In this document: piece after piece, positions 10,523 through 20,038 of the stretch
Layout: each line of letters begins with the position of its first letter
Numbering within the stretch: the stretch's first letter is position 1
Source: Cylindrotheca closterium
Lineage: Eukaryota; Bacillariophyta; Bacillariophyceae; Bacillariales; Bacillariaceae
NCBI GenBank assembly: GCA_933822405.4
Contig: CAKOGP040002202.1
Coordinates: forward strand, 186,001-250,000
Length of the DNA: 64,000 nt
Reading direction: 5' to 3'
Position numbers and translations under genes: made by a program
The notes under the pieces: model-generated
Seen by the model: the letters and a program-made list of their open reading frames with translations, nothing else
The model's database searches: none
Told to the model about the DNA's origin: nothing

Positions 10523-11983
10523 TTAGGCTTCCACTTCAAAGATGCCCTCTGCCAAAATCTCGTTGAGCTTTTCGTAGTCGACAGCAAGCTGATCCTTGTC
10601 ACTGTGCACAAGAGTTACTTCTCCTGGAACAGAAGGCATGTCAACCGTCTTCAAGAGACGATCACCTTCGGATACTCCAAACAAGTGGCTGTAGTAGGAT
10701 GGCAATGCCTCGATTCTTTCAAATTGGGAAGGAATCACAGTCTTCAAGACTCCCTCAATGTGAGAACGCATCTTGACTTGCTGGCAGTAGCTGTTGGCAG
10801 TGATTGGTCGGGATGGAATGTTATCAAAGATCTTTCCTCCATTGAGGTAGCAATCCATCAACATGGTCAATTGGTCGTATCCCATGCAAATTTCAGCTGG
10901 TCGTACCCAGGCACCGTTTCCACCGTGCAAGCGGCAGTTGAGTTCGACCAAAACAGGTCCTCGAGCAGTGTACATGACTTCGGCGTGAATGGCTCCACTC
11001 TCAAACCCGACAGCCTTGAGAACCTTTTCGGTATATTCGAGGATTTCTTCGCAGTTGGGATCAGAAATGACTTGGAGCTCCTTGCTGAAGCACACAAAGG
11101 CGGCACCATTGTAGGGACGCTTGTCGTACTTCCACATGGCGGTGGTCTTGATCTTTCCGTTGTTAACCACCGAGTTGACAATGTATTCAGTTCCCTTCAA
11201 GTATTCTTGCAGCAGGACGCCAGCTTGTTCGTAGTGGCGGTACTTGTTTCGGCAATGAGCCTTGTGTTCTCCTGCAAGAATCTTGTAATAGGCTTCCCAG
11301 ACAGCCTTGCGAGAGTCACAAAAGGTGACTCCGACAGATCCAGCACCGGTTTGTGGCTTGACGACAAAGCATGCTCCCTCTTCGTTGTTCTCCTCTAGAA
11401 AGGCTTGGACGTCGTCTTCGCATTTGGCAAGCTTTTCTCGAACGGCATTGAGACCATTGGCACGGATGGTGTTGGCTTGCAAGTGCTTGTCCACCTTGGT
11501 GTTGAGGACCGGAATTCCGCTTCCGCGAAGGTGAGTGGTACCCAACTTTTGGTTGAGGCCATTGGCAATTTGATCTTCCAAAAGGACGCCAAATTCGCTG
11601 CCGCACATGACTGCAGCGATAGTCATGTTGGTAGTAGCGGCCAAAATGGCAAGCAGTGTATCCTCAAGCTCTCCATCTTCATGGGTAATGACGGCCGCAA
11701 AGTCTTCACGAGAACGACCAGAGTTCTTGAAATGCTTGTCACGAGCCGCGGGCTGTGATCGGTCGCTCCAGACAATGACAACGTCGTAGATGCCAGCGTC
11801 AAAGACCTTGTCTTGAAGAATGACACCGGTAGACATGGGGTCCACCAGGACCACCACTTGTTGCAAAGGCGATGAGGTAAGAACAGAGGAAGCAATTTCC
11901 AAATCAATTCCCATGTTGGTCAAAGGAGCAGCAGGTTGTCCTTCAACAACCATGGTTTGGAAGGGTTCAGGTCGAGGAGCCAT
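10523..11983 (-). CDS. ATP-grasp ligase, copy B
   Basis: The protein has 486 residues from the ATG at 11983 (MAPRPEPFQ). It is a close paralogue of copy A, with the same pre-ATP-grasp region, FVVKPQTGAGSVGV loop, LLQEYLKGTEYIV and VLVELNCRLHGG metal strand. Divergence is concentrated at the N terminus (residues 5-40) and the last quarter (for example VLKTVIPSQFERIEALPSYY). Bases 10944-11155 are identical to 6844-7055 of copy A, synonymous sites included, which points to gene conversion or strong constraint. The different C-terminal segment may alter substrate choice (inference). It was probably produced by duplication of gene plus promoter. Confidence 0.85.
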   Translation of the reverse strand: MAPRPEPFQTMVVEGQPAAPLTNMGIDLEIASSVLTSSPLQQVVVLVDPMSTGVILQDKVFDAGIYDVVIVWSDRSQPAARDKHFKNSGRSREDFAAVITHEDGELEDTLLAILAATTNMTIAAVMCGSEFGVLLEDQIANGLNQKLGTTHLRGSGIPVLNTKVDKHLQANTIRANGLNAVREKLAKCEDDVQAFLEENNEEGACFVVKPQTGAGSVGVTFCDSRKAVWEAYYKILAGEHKAHCRNKYRHYEQAGVLLQEYLKGTEYIVNSVVNNGKIKTTAMWKYDKRPYNGAAFVCFSKELQVISDPNCEEILEYTEKVLKAVGFESGAIHAEVMYTARGPVLVELNCRLHGGNGAWVRPAEICMGYDQLTMLMDCYLNGGKIFDNIPSRPITANSYCQQVKMRSHIEGVLKTVIPSQFERIEALPSYYSHLFGVSEGDRLLKTVDMPSVPGEVTLVHSDKDQLAVDYEKLNEILAEGIFEVEA

Positions 11984-13091
11984 GATGGTTGGTTTTTTCG
12001 ATTGACTGACTGTTTCCGAAAAAAAAAGAAGGCTCGAACGGAAACTGTTAAAGTTTTCCTGAGATTGCAAGATTGTGAGATAATGTCAGTGTTTTGATTT
12101 GCCTCTGGTCGTTGATCACTGTTGATTGTTGTCTACTGGATGATACCAGCATTGCCGTAGAAAAACGCCATCCGGACTGAAGATGCCTTGTTTGTTGTGT
12201 CTGTTTGTCAATGTGCCCTTATCTTTGGGATGGTTTTTGGTGTTCGGCGCAGACAGGAAATTGTGAACCACGTAGGATTTGAACGATTTTCAAAGTACCG
12301 AACCGAATCGTCAGTTGAACCGCGGAGAATGACACTAGAGGTTCTCAAAAGGCGTACTGTACCGTAGTATTGAAAAAGTACTGGTACGAATCGCTGCATA
12401 TTCTTCAACATCGGATTTGAAAAAAAGAGCGACACAGACACGAATCATCACGGTATTGGGAACGATGGACTAGCCAAATCTACTCGATGGAAAGACAGTC
12501 ACACAATCCAGGTACGATTCGCCAGCAGTTTTTTCTCTAAAAAAAACGCCAGTTGGCATTGATGACGTCCGACTTGTTCTTTGCATTCCCGGAAGTTGAG
12601 CACGACACAGACACGCGAGAGTGTCTGATCTTGTCTGTTCGGGAACAGTACCTAACAAACGGACAATCAGACAGCAGGAGACAGTCCTGTGGTTCTTCCC
12701 ACTTATGGACACAGACAAGATTTAGTGTCTGTTCGGGTACAATTCGTATCAATGGACAAACCGACAACGCACACACGACTTCCGCGCTTAACGGGAAAAA
12801 TTCTGTGCTTCTGCTCAACCGAAAAAAGAAGAATGACGGAGCGGGAGCTCGTTGCAGAAAATGGCGGTTTTGGAGCTCGCAAGGTACCAAACAACATGCC
12901 TCCTCTACACAAAGGTGATGAATTCTAACTTTTGTGTGTGCGAGAGCCGATATTCCAACTGAAAACACAACACAACTCTTTTGAACTTTGGAACATCACA
13001 ACACAATTTGCAATAAAATATCTGATCAAAGAGAAAGAACAACCGACAACAAAACTACAAGCATACAAGCAAACAAAACAAAACAACAATC
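11984..13091. other. Divergent spacer between ATP-grasp B and the zinc-binding gene
   Basis: The first about 480 bp match the promoter side of copy A (see 7872-8489). Then come short imperfect repeats built on CTTGTCTGTTCGGG (12630 and 12730 regions), with an 11-bp inverted match ATCTTGTCTGT/ACAGACAAGAT. An A-rich leader (12990-13091) precedes the next ATG. No convincing gene. Confidence 0.45.
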
Positions 13092-14129
13092 ATGTCACCA
13101 TCCCTCGCCAAGCCAGTTGCAGTGTCAGGCCGTGACCCTCGCCACCTCAAGCACAAACGCCGCTACTGCCGGATGCAAGGTTGCGAACGCATTGTCAAAT
13201 CCCAAGGAGTCTGCCAACGCCATGGCGCCAAACCAAGACTCTGCAAGGTGGAAGGCTGCGGAAAGCAAGCCCAAGGCAATTTCGATCGCATGTGCAAGTC
13301 TCATTTCAAGGCCATGAAGCGAATCACTACGCCCATTCCGAAGGTCAATGCAAGTGCACCTCCTCCTGCTCCTGAAGGAAGCAGCGTCTACGATAGTGTC
13401 TTGCCCTTTAGCATTTCCTACATTCCCTCCACAGAGACTGTCAATCCATTGGTGGCCCATCTCAAGGCTGGATTCGATGGACTCAAGCCACCCGCATGGC
13501 ACCGGAACGAGGAACGAAGGGCCCGGGGACTCCTTCCCATTGATAACACTGCCGCCCAACTGGAAGGGTGGGAACGAGAACTAGTCTGGATGGAGATTTT
13601 GGTCCTCACGGGTGCTCCCAGAGCCTCCTTTCGGCATTTGGCACGAGCCTGGGGGCGTGACAAGGGATTCCACATGGTCCTGGCACAGTTCATTTGCGAA
13701 CGTCAAGGAGACGTTCGCCGCAAGCAACGGCAACAGGCAATGAAACCCAAGGCCTCTATCAAGAAGCAGCAACGACCCAAAGGAAAGAGTAAGGTTTCAA
13801 TGTCTTCCGAGATTTCGGATGATTTCGGTGATGATGACAATGCCTTTGCCGACGATATCTTCAACTTTACCGTGGAAGAATTTGAAGTCATTACCTCCAA
13901 ATGGAACGATACCTTTACAGAGGTATCCTCAGGTTCCTCCTCCATTGGTGCCCCACCAGAATCATCCTCATCATCATCCAACGCCTTTGTTCAACAACAA
14001 CCACAACAACAACAGCAGAACCTGAATCATCCCTATTCTACCGAGCAACAGCAGTTGATGGGAGATCAATTACATCTCATTCCTCCCAATCCTACTCCCG
14101 ATGATTCCAAACGTAGTGCTTCCCAATAG
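13092..14129 (+). CDS. WRKY19-like Cys/His zinc-binding repeat protein
   Basis: The protein has 345 residues. Residues 17-76 hold C-x4-C...C-x2-H units: RYCRMQGCERIVKSQGVCQR-H, then RLCKVEGCGKQAQGNFDRMC-KSH. This pattern is familiar from WRKY19-like zinc repeats, which are abundant in diatoms and oomycetes. The middle region (about 95-215) is a conserved-looking block with SVLPFSISYIPS, NPLVAHLKAGF, WERELVWMEILVLTG and a basic end. The tail is acidic, then Ser- and Gln-rich, as in transcriptional regulators. A nuclear regulatory role is inferred from basic and acidic low-complexity segments, not shown. There is no signal peptide. Confidence 0.75.
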   Translation: MSPSLAKPVAVSGRDPRHLKHKRRYCRMQGCERIVKSQGVCQRHGAKPRLCKVEGCGKQAQGNFDRMCKSHFKAMKRITTPIPKVNASAPPPAPEGSSVYDSVLPFSISYIPSTETVNPLVAHLKAGFDGLKPPAWHRNEERRARGLLPIDNTAAQLEGWERELVWMEILVLTGAPRASFRHLARAWGRDKGFHMVLAQFICERQGDVRRKQRQQAMKPKASIKKQQRPKGKSKVSMSSEISDDFGDDDNAFADDIFNFTVEEFEVITSKWNDTFTEVSSGSSSIGAPPESSSSSSNAFVQQQPQQQQQNLNHPYSTEQQQLMGDQLHLIPPNPTPDDSKRSASQ

Positions 14130-14472
14130 AATAAAACCCTGGAAGAGTTTTATTTTAATTTGTTTTTAAACGACAACCTTTTTTTGAAACACAAACTCAT
14201 TCAAGCTCATACCGTAGCAAGAGTGCTCATCGCAGTACGGGTATTGTGCACCGGATACCTGGTACCACCGGTACAGTGTACCATAATATGTAAGGTACAG
14301 TATTTTAATATTGGTTGACCTTATTTACGGACAGATCGCGAACAGAATGCGAACACTCATGCAACAAGTTGATGGTTTCATCATATATCATATATATCGT
14401 GCGGACAATAAAATATGATGACAACAACAACAACAACAACAACAATATAATACTCTGAAACGGCGGATTACT
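14130..14472. other. Intergenic with palindromic GTAC-rich words
   Basis: 3' flank of the zinc-binding gene. It contains GGTACCACCGGTACAGTGTACC near 14261, as overlapping short palindromes, and an (AAC)n run near 14425-14443. Confidence 0.5.
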
Positions 14473-14627
14473 ATGAGTTTTGATAGGCCATTGCTTCAAG
14501 CGGTGAGGGATGACAAAAACCTGATTCTATATATACGGTAGTAAAAAAACCTACTGGATGCATGATGGAGAAGAAAGAAGATCCGGATCAAGTGGACGAT
14601 TGATTGATTGATTGATTGATGATTCCA

Positions 14628-14663
<36 letters not shown>

Positions 14664-15418
14664 ACACACACACACACATACACACATGTAACAAATCCGT
14701 CTTGCACATATATTGCCTGCAAAGAGGGTATTTCTGATATCGTTGAGACTCATGCTATATCGAGGTGCTGATCGTAGAAGCAAGGGACATTGCTGGAAAA
14801 TCGCCGTTGCATGTTGTAATGTTTTTGCAACTGGTGATGAGCGAAGGAGCATGTGGTTGGAATGTTTTTTGCAACTGGGGATGAGCCAAGGAGCTGACGT
14901 TGAGGCAAGGGATGAAAAAGGCAATACACCGTTACACTTGGTTTGTAACAGCTTTATTTATTTTGATGAGAATGCTCGTCTACTACTGGACGGAGGTGCC
15001 ATTGTGGAAGCAAGGAACAATGATGGTCGTACACCTTCTTTGTATTTGGCAGATCGAGGGGGTGCCATTTTGGAAGCAAAAGACAGCGGGGACAATAAAC
15101 CTTTGCATATTGTGTGTTCCCGAGACAATGTGGATGTTGTTTCTCTGCTATTGGGCGAGGAGGGAGCTGATTTGGAAGCGAAGGAGACCAATTGGGGATG
15201 TCGGCCGTTGCATCTAGCAGCTCTCAAGTCTTTTATAACACCGATCATGTTGCCCGTGTACTCCTGGACCGGGGTGCCACAGTAGATTCCACTACTCTTG
15301 CGAGAACATAACGCCACTGTCCTTTGCATGCCAAAAGGGCCGTGTGAGGACTGTTTGGCTTCTGGTGAGTGGTGAGGAAATATTCAATATCCGTTGCTTG
15401 TCGATGGGCAGATACTAA
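14473..15418 (+). pseudogene. Decayed ankyrin-repeat gene, relative of the gene at 15995-17092
   Basis: The sequence runs collinear with the intact ankyrin gene downstream. It starts ATGAGTTTTGATAGGCCATT (MSFDRPLLQAV). A CTACTGGATG...GGAGAAGA stretch at about 14552 matches the LLDEGED region. Ankyrin units follow: QGADVEARDEKGNTPLHLVC, ARNNDGRTP and GCRPLHLAALKS. The end, CTTGTCGATGGGCAGATACTAA, matches the LVDGQA end of the intact gene. Breaks are stops after residue 20 of the start, a (GATT)n/(CA)n microsatellite inside the coding order, and frameshifts near 15285-15360. An open stretch of 190 codons survives at 14713-15285, but it cannot give the full fold. Confidence 0.75.
14598..14696. 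repeat. (GATT)n then (CA)n microsatellite
   Basis: A GATT tetranucleotide run (14598-14620) is followed by a CA dinucleotide run (about 14630-14696) with TA interruptions, inside the ankyrin pseudogene. Confidence 0.95.
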
Positions 15419-15421
15419 AAT

Positions 15422-15463
<42 letters not shown>

Positions 15464-15994
15464 CATTCATTCTTCCAATCACACGATCGGTACAAGACTC
15501 CAAACGTACCGGTAGTAGTGCTTCCCAATAACATTCGATTTCGAGTACCAATAAATCTGAAATAGCATCTTTTGAAAAGAAATGGACTGGCTGATTACTC
15601 ATAATTACTTCCTAGTTGCATTGTATACTGCTGCTAGTGACGAAGCAAATGTACTACTACCTGCTAAGTGCTATCCAACGTACATTCTTTGATTGATTGA
15701 TGGATTCCTTTGGCTGAATGAAAATCAGCAGTATACCAGAAGAAGTACTCTGGTACTACTACCTACTACTATAATGTCGAGTAAATATTTTGATCAGTCG
15801 AGACGGACAGTAGTGGATAATTTTTGTCGAAAAATCATTATCGGACACACCATTTCTTGCATGGCTGCTCACATATATCTCTTATCGCACAGTAATACCT
15901 ACAGTACTGTATGTGCTCATAATAACTGAGACATCACTATAATGTTTCAACATCAACAATTTCATAATCCATGTAGACAAAGACAATAGAAGCC
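15419..15994. other. Intergenic with (GATT)n microsatellite
   Basis: A GATT run at 15424-15463 ends in ATTCATTC. At 15500-15532, CCAAACGTaccggtaGTAGTGCTTCCCAATA resembles the end of the zinc-binding gene (14107-14127, CCAAACGTAGTGCTTCCCAATA) with a short insertion. No gene. Confidence 0.6.
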
Positions 15995-17092
15995 ATGGGT
16001 CTGATTCACGCGGCGAGGGTTGGAAGCTTGAGCCTTGTAAATAAGCTACTGGACGAAGGAGAAGATGCGAATCAACTAGATGAAGATGGCGACCACAAGT
16101 CAGCCTTACACATTGCCTGCAACATGGATAATGCGACTAATATGGTTGAATTATTGATCCAATATGGCGCAGATGTGAATGTCAGAGATGATCGTGATGC
16201 GACGCCATTGCATGATACATGTTTCCGGTCAAATCTTCAGGTTGCTGAGCTGCTGCTGGACAACGGTGCTGCTATAGACGCAACGGACGAAGATGGATGG
16301 ACTCCTCTGTTCTACGCCTGCTGCACAAGGGGCCTTGTGCTTGTTCAACTTTTATTGAGCCATGGTGCGAACCTGGAGGCAAGGTGTATCAGAGGGTATA
16401 CCCCTTTGCATTTGGCAGTTTACTATGAGAAGATTGAAAATGCTGAGCTCTTGCTAGTTCGAGGTGCTGATATCGAAGCAAGGGACGCTCAGAACAGTAC
16501 ACTCCTGCATTTTGCATCCGCCCAAAGCTGTATCGAGTTTGTGGAACTGTTGATAGACCAAGGCGCTGACGTTGAGGCAAGGGATGGCGAGGGCGACACA
16601 CCTTTGCACTTGGTTGTTTGTAAAAGCGATAATTATGCTCACGAGAAAACTCGTCTACTGCTAGACCGGGGTGCCAATGTGGAAGCAAGGAACAATGATG
16701 GTCGTACTCCTTTGCATATGGCAACTCTCGATGCTGCCAGAATTCTTTTGGATCGAGGTGCCAGTTTGGAAGTAAGGGACAACAAGGGCAACACACCTTT
16801 GCATATCGCATGTTCCTCCGGCAGTATGATGAATGTTGTTCGTCTGCTATTGGGCGAAGCAGCTGATTTGGAAGCGACGAGTAATATGGGATGCCGGCCA
16901 TTGCATTTTGCAGCTCTCCACGATAATACCAATGCTGCTCTGTTACTCTTGGATCGAGGGGCCGTGATTGATTCCAAGACTCTTGCGGGAACGACACCGG
17001 CGTCCTTGGCATGTCAAAAGGGCCATGTGGAGACGATTTGGCTGCTGCTGAGGCGATGCCCGTGGCTTCTTCTTGTTGATGGACAGGCATAA
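15995..17092 (+). CDS. Ankyrin-repeat protein (365 aa)
   Basis: Ten or so ankyrin units fill nearly the whole protein. Examples are RDDRDATPLHDTC, TDEDGWTPLFYAC, RCIRGYTPLHLAV, RDAQNSTLLHFAS, RDGEGDTPLHLVV, RNNDGRTPLHMAT, RDNKGNTPLHIAC and SNMGCRPLHFAA. They share G-A-D/N-V/I-E-A-R turns. There is no transmembrane segment, signal peptide or catalytic domain. One unit near residue 245 is short (TPLHMATLDAARILL), showing a small internal deletion that keeps frame. It is a protein-binding solenoid with unknown partner. Decayed relatives lie on both sides, so the gene sits in a local ankyrin duplication cluster. Confidence 0.85.
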   Translation: MGLIHAARVGSLSLVNKLLDEGEDANQLDEDGDHKSALHIACNMDNATNMVELLIQYGADVNVRDDRDATPLHDTCFRSNLQVAELLLDNGAAIDATDEDGWTPLFYACCTRGLVLVQLLLSHGANLEARCIRGYTPLHLAVYYEKIENAELLLVRGADIEARDAQNSTLLHFASAQSCIEFVELLIDQGADVEARDGEGDTPLHLVVCKSDNYAHEKTRLLLDRGANVEARNNDGRTPLHMATLDAARILLDRGASLEVRDNKGNTPLHIACSSGSMMNVVRLLLGEAADLEATSNMGCRPLHFAALHDNTNAALLLLDRGAVIDSKTLAGTTPASLACQKGHVETIWLLLRRCPWLLLVDGQA

Positions 17093-17159
17093 TGTGATGA
17101 ACCAAAAAAAATAGATGCGACTTTCACTATTTTGTAATTTGACGAACGTGGAACTTTTT

Positions 17160-17300
17160 CTTCATTCAAGCGGTTGAATGGCGACGTGCTACTAGTGGAT
17201 GCTGGAGAAGATGCGAGTCTATGCGATTCAGATGATAAGGCTGACCAAGGGGTCAACGGTAACGTGACTGCGACAGGAGTGACTATGATATTATTGAACT
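17160..17300 (+). pseudogene. Ankyrin gene 5' remnant
   Basis: GTGCTACTAGTGGATGCTGGAGAAGATGCGAGTCTATGCGATTCAGATGATAAG here resembles the start of the intact ankyrin gene (CTACTGGACGAAGGAGAAGATGCGAATC..., about 16044). It reads LLVDAGEDASLCDSDDKADQ against LLDEGEDANQLDEDGDHK. The similarity fades after about 17300. Confidence 0.45.
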
Positions 17301-17520
17301 ACTCCATGAAACCAATTGTCTGCAGGTGTGAATGACATATGTGTTGCGGGGTTTCTAGTAGTGCTGTAGGATGTTTCGTCTAAATAATTTTATAACGTCA
17401 CGATGGCGGCGCCAACGATTTAGAAAGAAGGGTATATTGGTATGGGTACAAGTGTAGTATCATAGAATACAGAATTTGCGAGGCATTCAATCATGCTTGA
17501 AAAGACTCGTTGGTCAAAAT

Positions 17521-18528
17521 CTAAGCAAGCATGCCATCGGCAGCACCACTTGCTTGCTTCTTCTTGCGCCACCACATGACGTATCCGACAACGCCGACAA
17601 TCAAAAGGACAAACAGCAACCATCCAAAGAACTTGCCAGCTCCTCCTCCACCGACTCGGGCAGCACGTGGAAGGATTTCATCAATAGCCTCACACGACGA
17701 GGTATCTTGTCCATAGTAGCTAAAGTATTCCATCTTCGCTTCGCACTTCATGGGTGCGTTTTGGTAAAGCTCGGTACACATGTCACGAAGTCCGTAGGCA
17801 GCTTCGTCTTCGTTGTATTCGAGACAGTCCGAGCAGTACTTGGAGACCAAGCCACCGCTGGAATAAGGGAGAGTCCATCCGTTGGAGACATCTCCGAACG
17901 AGACAGAGGATTCGGTCTGACAAGTGTCATCAGAGAAGAAGCCAAGTCTGATATCTTCACCGTCCTCAGTACAGGCGGCTCCAATGAAGAATTCATAGTT
18001 TTCATAAGGGTTGTCATCACCCTCAACTTCAGGCTCGTATTGCTCACACTTGGCGTACTTGTCCCCATCAAAGTTGTCATCCCATTGCATGTTGTCTTGT
18101 TGGTCTTCAAAGTAAGCATCAACAAAGTCTTCAATGGCGACGGCAAAGTCTCCGTATCCTTCCTTGCACCCACCAACAGTGCTCGAGTCGCAACCGCTAT
18201 CGGAAGGACACAAACGCAAAAAGGCAGCTCCGTACGAGTAGCCGCCCTCGTCGTTCAGCATTTGTTGAGAGGCATCACAGCCAACAAACTTGAGGTTGTA
18301 CTTGGTCAAGAACGCATATTCATCCTCTTCGTTGTTATTGTTGTTTCCATTGTTGTTGTTGTTGTTGTTGTTGTTCTCTCCGTTGTTGTTTTCGCCATTG
18401 TTTTCACCTTCACCGCCTTGGTCCAAACGACGGGCAGCACGGAGAACCTTGGCAGCAGCTTGTGGGCTCAAAGAGCGAGCAGAGGCTGAAGCAGCAAAGA
18501 GGGTAAGAAAGGCAAAAGAGAGCTTCAT
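17521..18528 (-). CDS. Asn-rich secreted type I membrane protein, copy A
   Basis: The protein has 335 residues from the ATG at 18528. MKLSFAFLTLFAASASA is a clear signal peptide. A basic ARRLDQGG motif and an Asn-rich tract (residues about 42-66, with GENN repeats) follow. The lumenal domain has about a dozen Cys and many Asp/Glu residues, including FVGCDASQQ, FLRLCPSDSGC and the signature SNGWTLPYSSGG. One transmembrane helix near the C terminus (FFGWLLFVLLIVGVVGYVMWW) ends in a short basic/Ala-Gly tail. It is a paralogue of the gene at 20039-21293. I do not recognise a named family; it looks like a secretory or cell-surface diatom protein. Confidence 0.82.
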   Translation of the reverse strand: MKLSFAFLTLFAASASARSLSPQAAAKVLRAARRLDQGGEGENNGENNNGENNNNNNNNNGNNNNNEEDEYAFLTKYNLKFVGCDASQQMLNDEGGYSYGAAFLRLCPSDSGCDSSTVGGCKEGYGDFAVAIEDFVDAYFEDQQDNMQWDDNFDGDKYAKCEQYEPEVEGDDNPYENYEFFIGAACTEDGEDIRLGFFSDDTCQTESSVSFGDVSNGWTLPYSSGGLVSKYCSDCLEYNEDEAAYGLRDMCTELYQNAPMKCEAKMEYFSYYGQDTSSCEAIDEILPRAARVGGGGAGKFFGWLLFVLLIVGVVGYVMWWRKKKQASGAADGMLA

Positions 18529-19352
18529 GGTTATGGTAAACAATAAAACAGACTGTTTGTTGATTGTGAGCAATGATCCTTCTCTGTTTGGCTCCAAAAA
18601 TCTTCTTCCTCCCACGCTCGCTGATTTGAAGTGAGGCATTGGCTTGGCTCGTAGCCGTTGAGCGCAAAAACGCGTATACACTTACGAGCTTTGGTAGGCT
18701 TCGAAAATATTGGCGAATTATTTTCTTTATTCAGATATGAATAGAAACATTTCCATACAAAACTTGTTCCCACCCTTCTCAATTTCTACAATTTTTGGTA
18801 GACTCCTACGGGAAGTACACAGAACATTTTGAATCAAAGACGGACTACGCGGCAATCTTGCCAAGCGGGATTTTTCATGTGGACACGTGCGACTGGCGAT
18901 CGCAGGACGGGAATGGGCTGGAGCGCATTTTCACTCGGTCTAATAAGGGGAACAATAAAAGATTTGAAAAGAGTAGCCGCCACTGAACCTCATTTTGGTA
19001 TCTTACTTCTCGTACAACCTTTTGCAACCCTTTTGTTGCATCATCCCATTGCTCATTATTGACTGCCGTATATCTTGTTACCGTGCGTATGCATGAATAC
19101 CATGTCAGATTGCATGTCGTCGGCATGGCAACATAAAAATCTTGGGTCCGTTAGTTTGCTGTGTCTCGATCAATGATTGCATCTCGTACGGTTGGTTGGT
19201 TGGCTCTAACAACGACAGTGAAATGCAATGGGATAGGACATCATGATATGAAATGAAGAAACAAAAAAACGCAACAATCAATCGCAGTGATGAATGATGA
19301 ATGAGGAGTAGCTATGATCTTTTTCTCCCTCTCGTTATCATGCCTTGTATGA

Positions 19353-19390
<38 letters not shown>

Positions 19391-20038
19391 CCACGAAAGA
19401 TTTGGATGACTCCTCACTCGGTCTCGATCAATCGATGATTGTGTGCTAGTTCCATGACATTCCATGACAACGACCACCTACAGTAACTTGAAATTGAAAA
19501 GAGACACTGGCAACAATCGACTGCAGTATCAATGAATGATCACGAACCACTGGTGCTACAGCTATGATCTGCTTCCTCCCACTTCTCGTTCGCATCATGT
19601 CATGATGTATCAAAAAATAATGACAATGACAAGGATGTCATCTTCCCCAGTATTTCACTATATGGCATGCATGCATGCATGCGCCATTGATCAATGTCAC
19701 TGTTACCAGGCAAATGATCTGTGCTGCTGGATTGGATCACCTGGCTGCCTGTCAGTGAATGTAAGTGATGTTCATAAACGTAGGTAGGCCTAAAACATAG
19801 GTCACAATATTCTTGTAATGCAAAACTAAGTGTTTATCATCCCATGTGTTACCATGAATGAATGGAATTTTCTTTGTGTGTAACCACCGACTCTCCAAGA
19901 ATGTTCGATGGCTCTTTGGTCTTGCTGCTTCCAGCAAGACTATTTGATTGTAGGTATGTAGAAGTAGTATGATGTTTGTTCGCTCATCTTCCCACACGTC
20001 GTTAACCGTAGAAATAAATGAGAGACAGCTATACTTCT
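18529..20038. other. 1.5-kb spacer between the Asn-rich paralogues
   Basis: Noncoding by appearance. It contains (TAG)n at about 19353-19390, GCATGCATGCATGCATGC at about 19665-19682, and (TTGG)n near 19191-19203. No gene is supported. Confidence 0.55.
19353..19390. repeat. (TAG)n microsatellite
   Basis: About 12 uninterrupted TAG triplets. Confidence 0.95.

Noticed and set aside
12537..12968. Possible gene in the spacer before the zinc-binding gene
   Set aside because: Overlapping short frames on both strands, none with recognisable content; short repeats explain the openness.
17476..18489. 337-codon plus-strand frame opposite Asn-rich copy A
   Set aside because: Mirror of the true gene; the minus frame has a signal peptide, TM helix and a paralogue.
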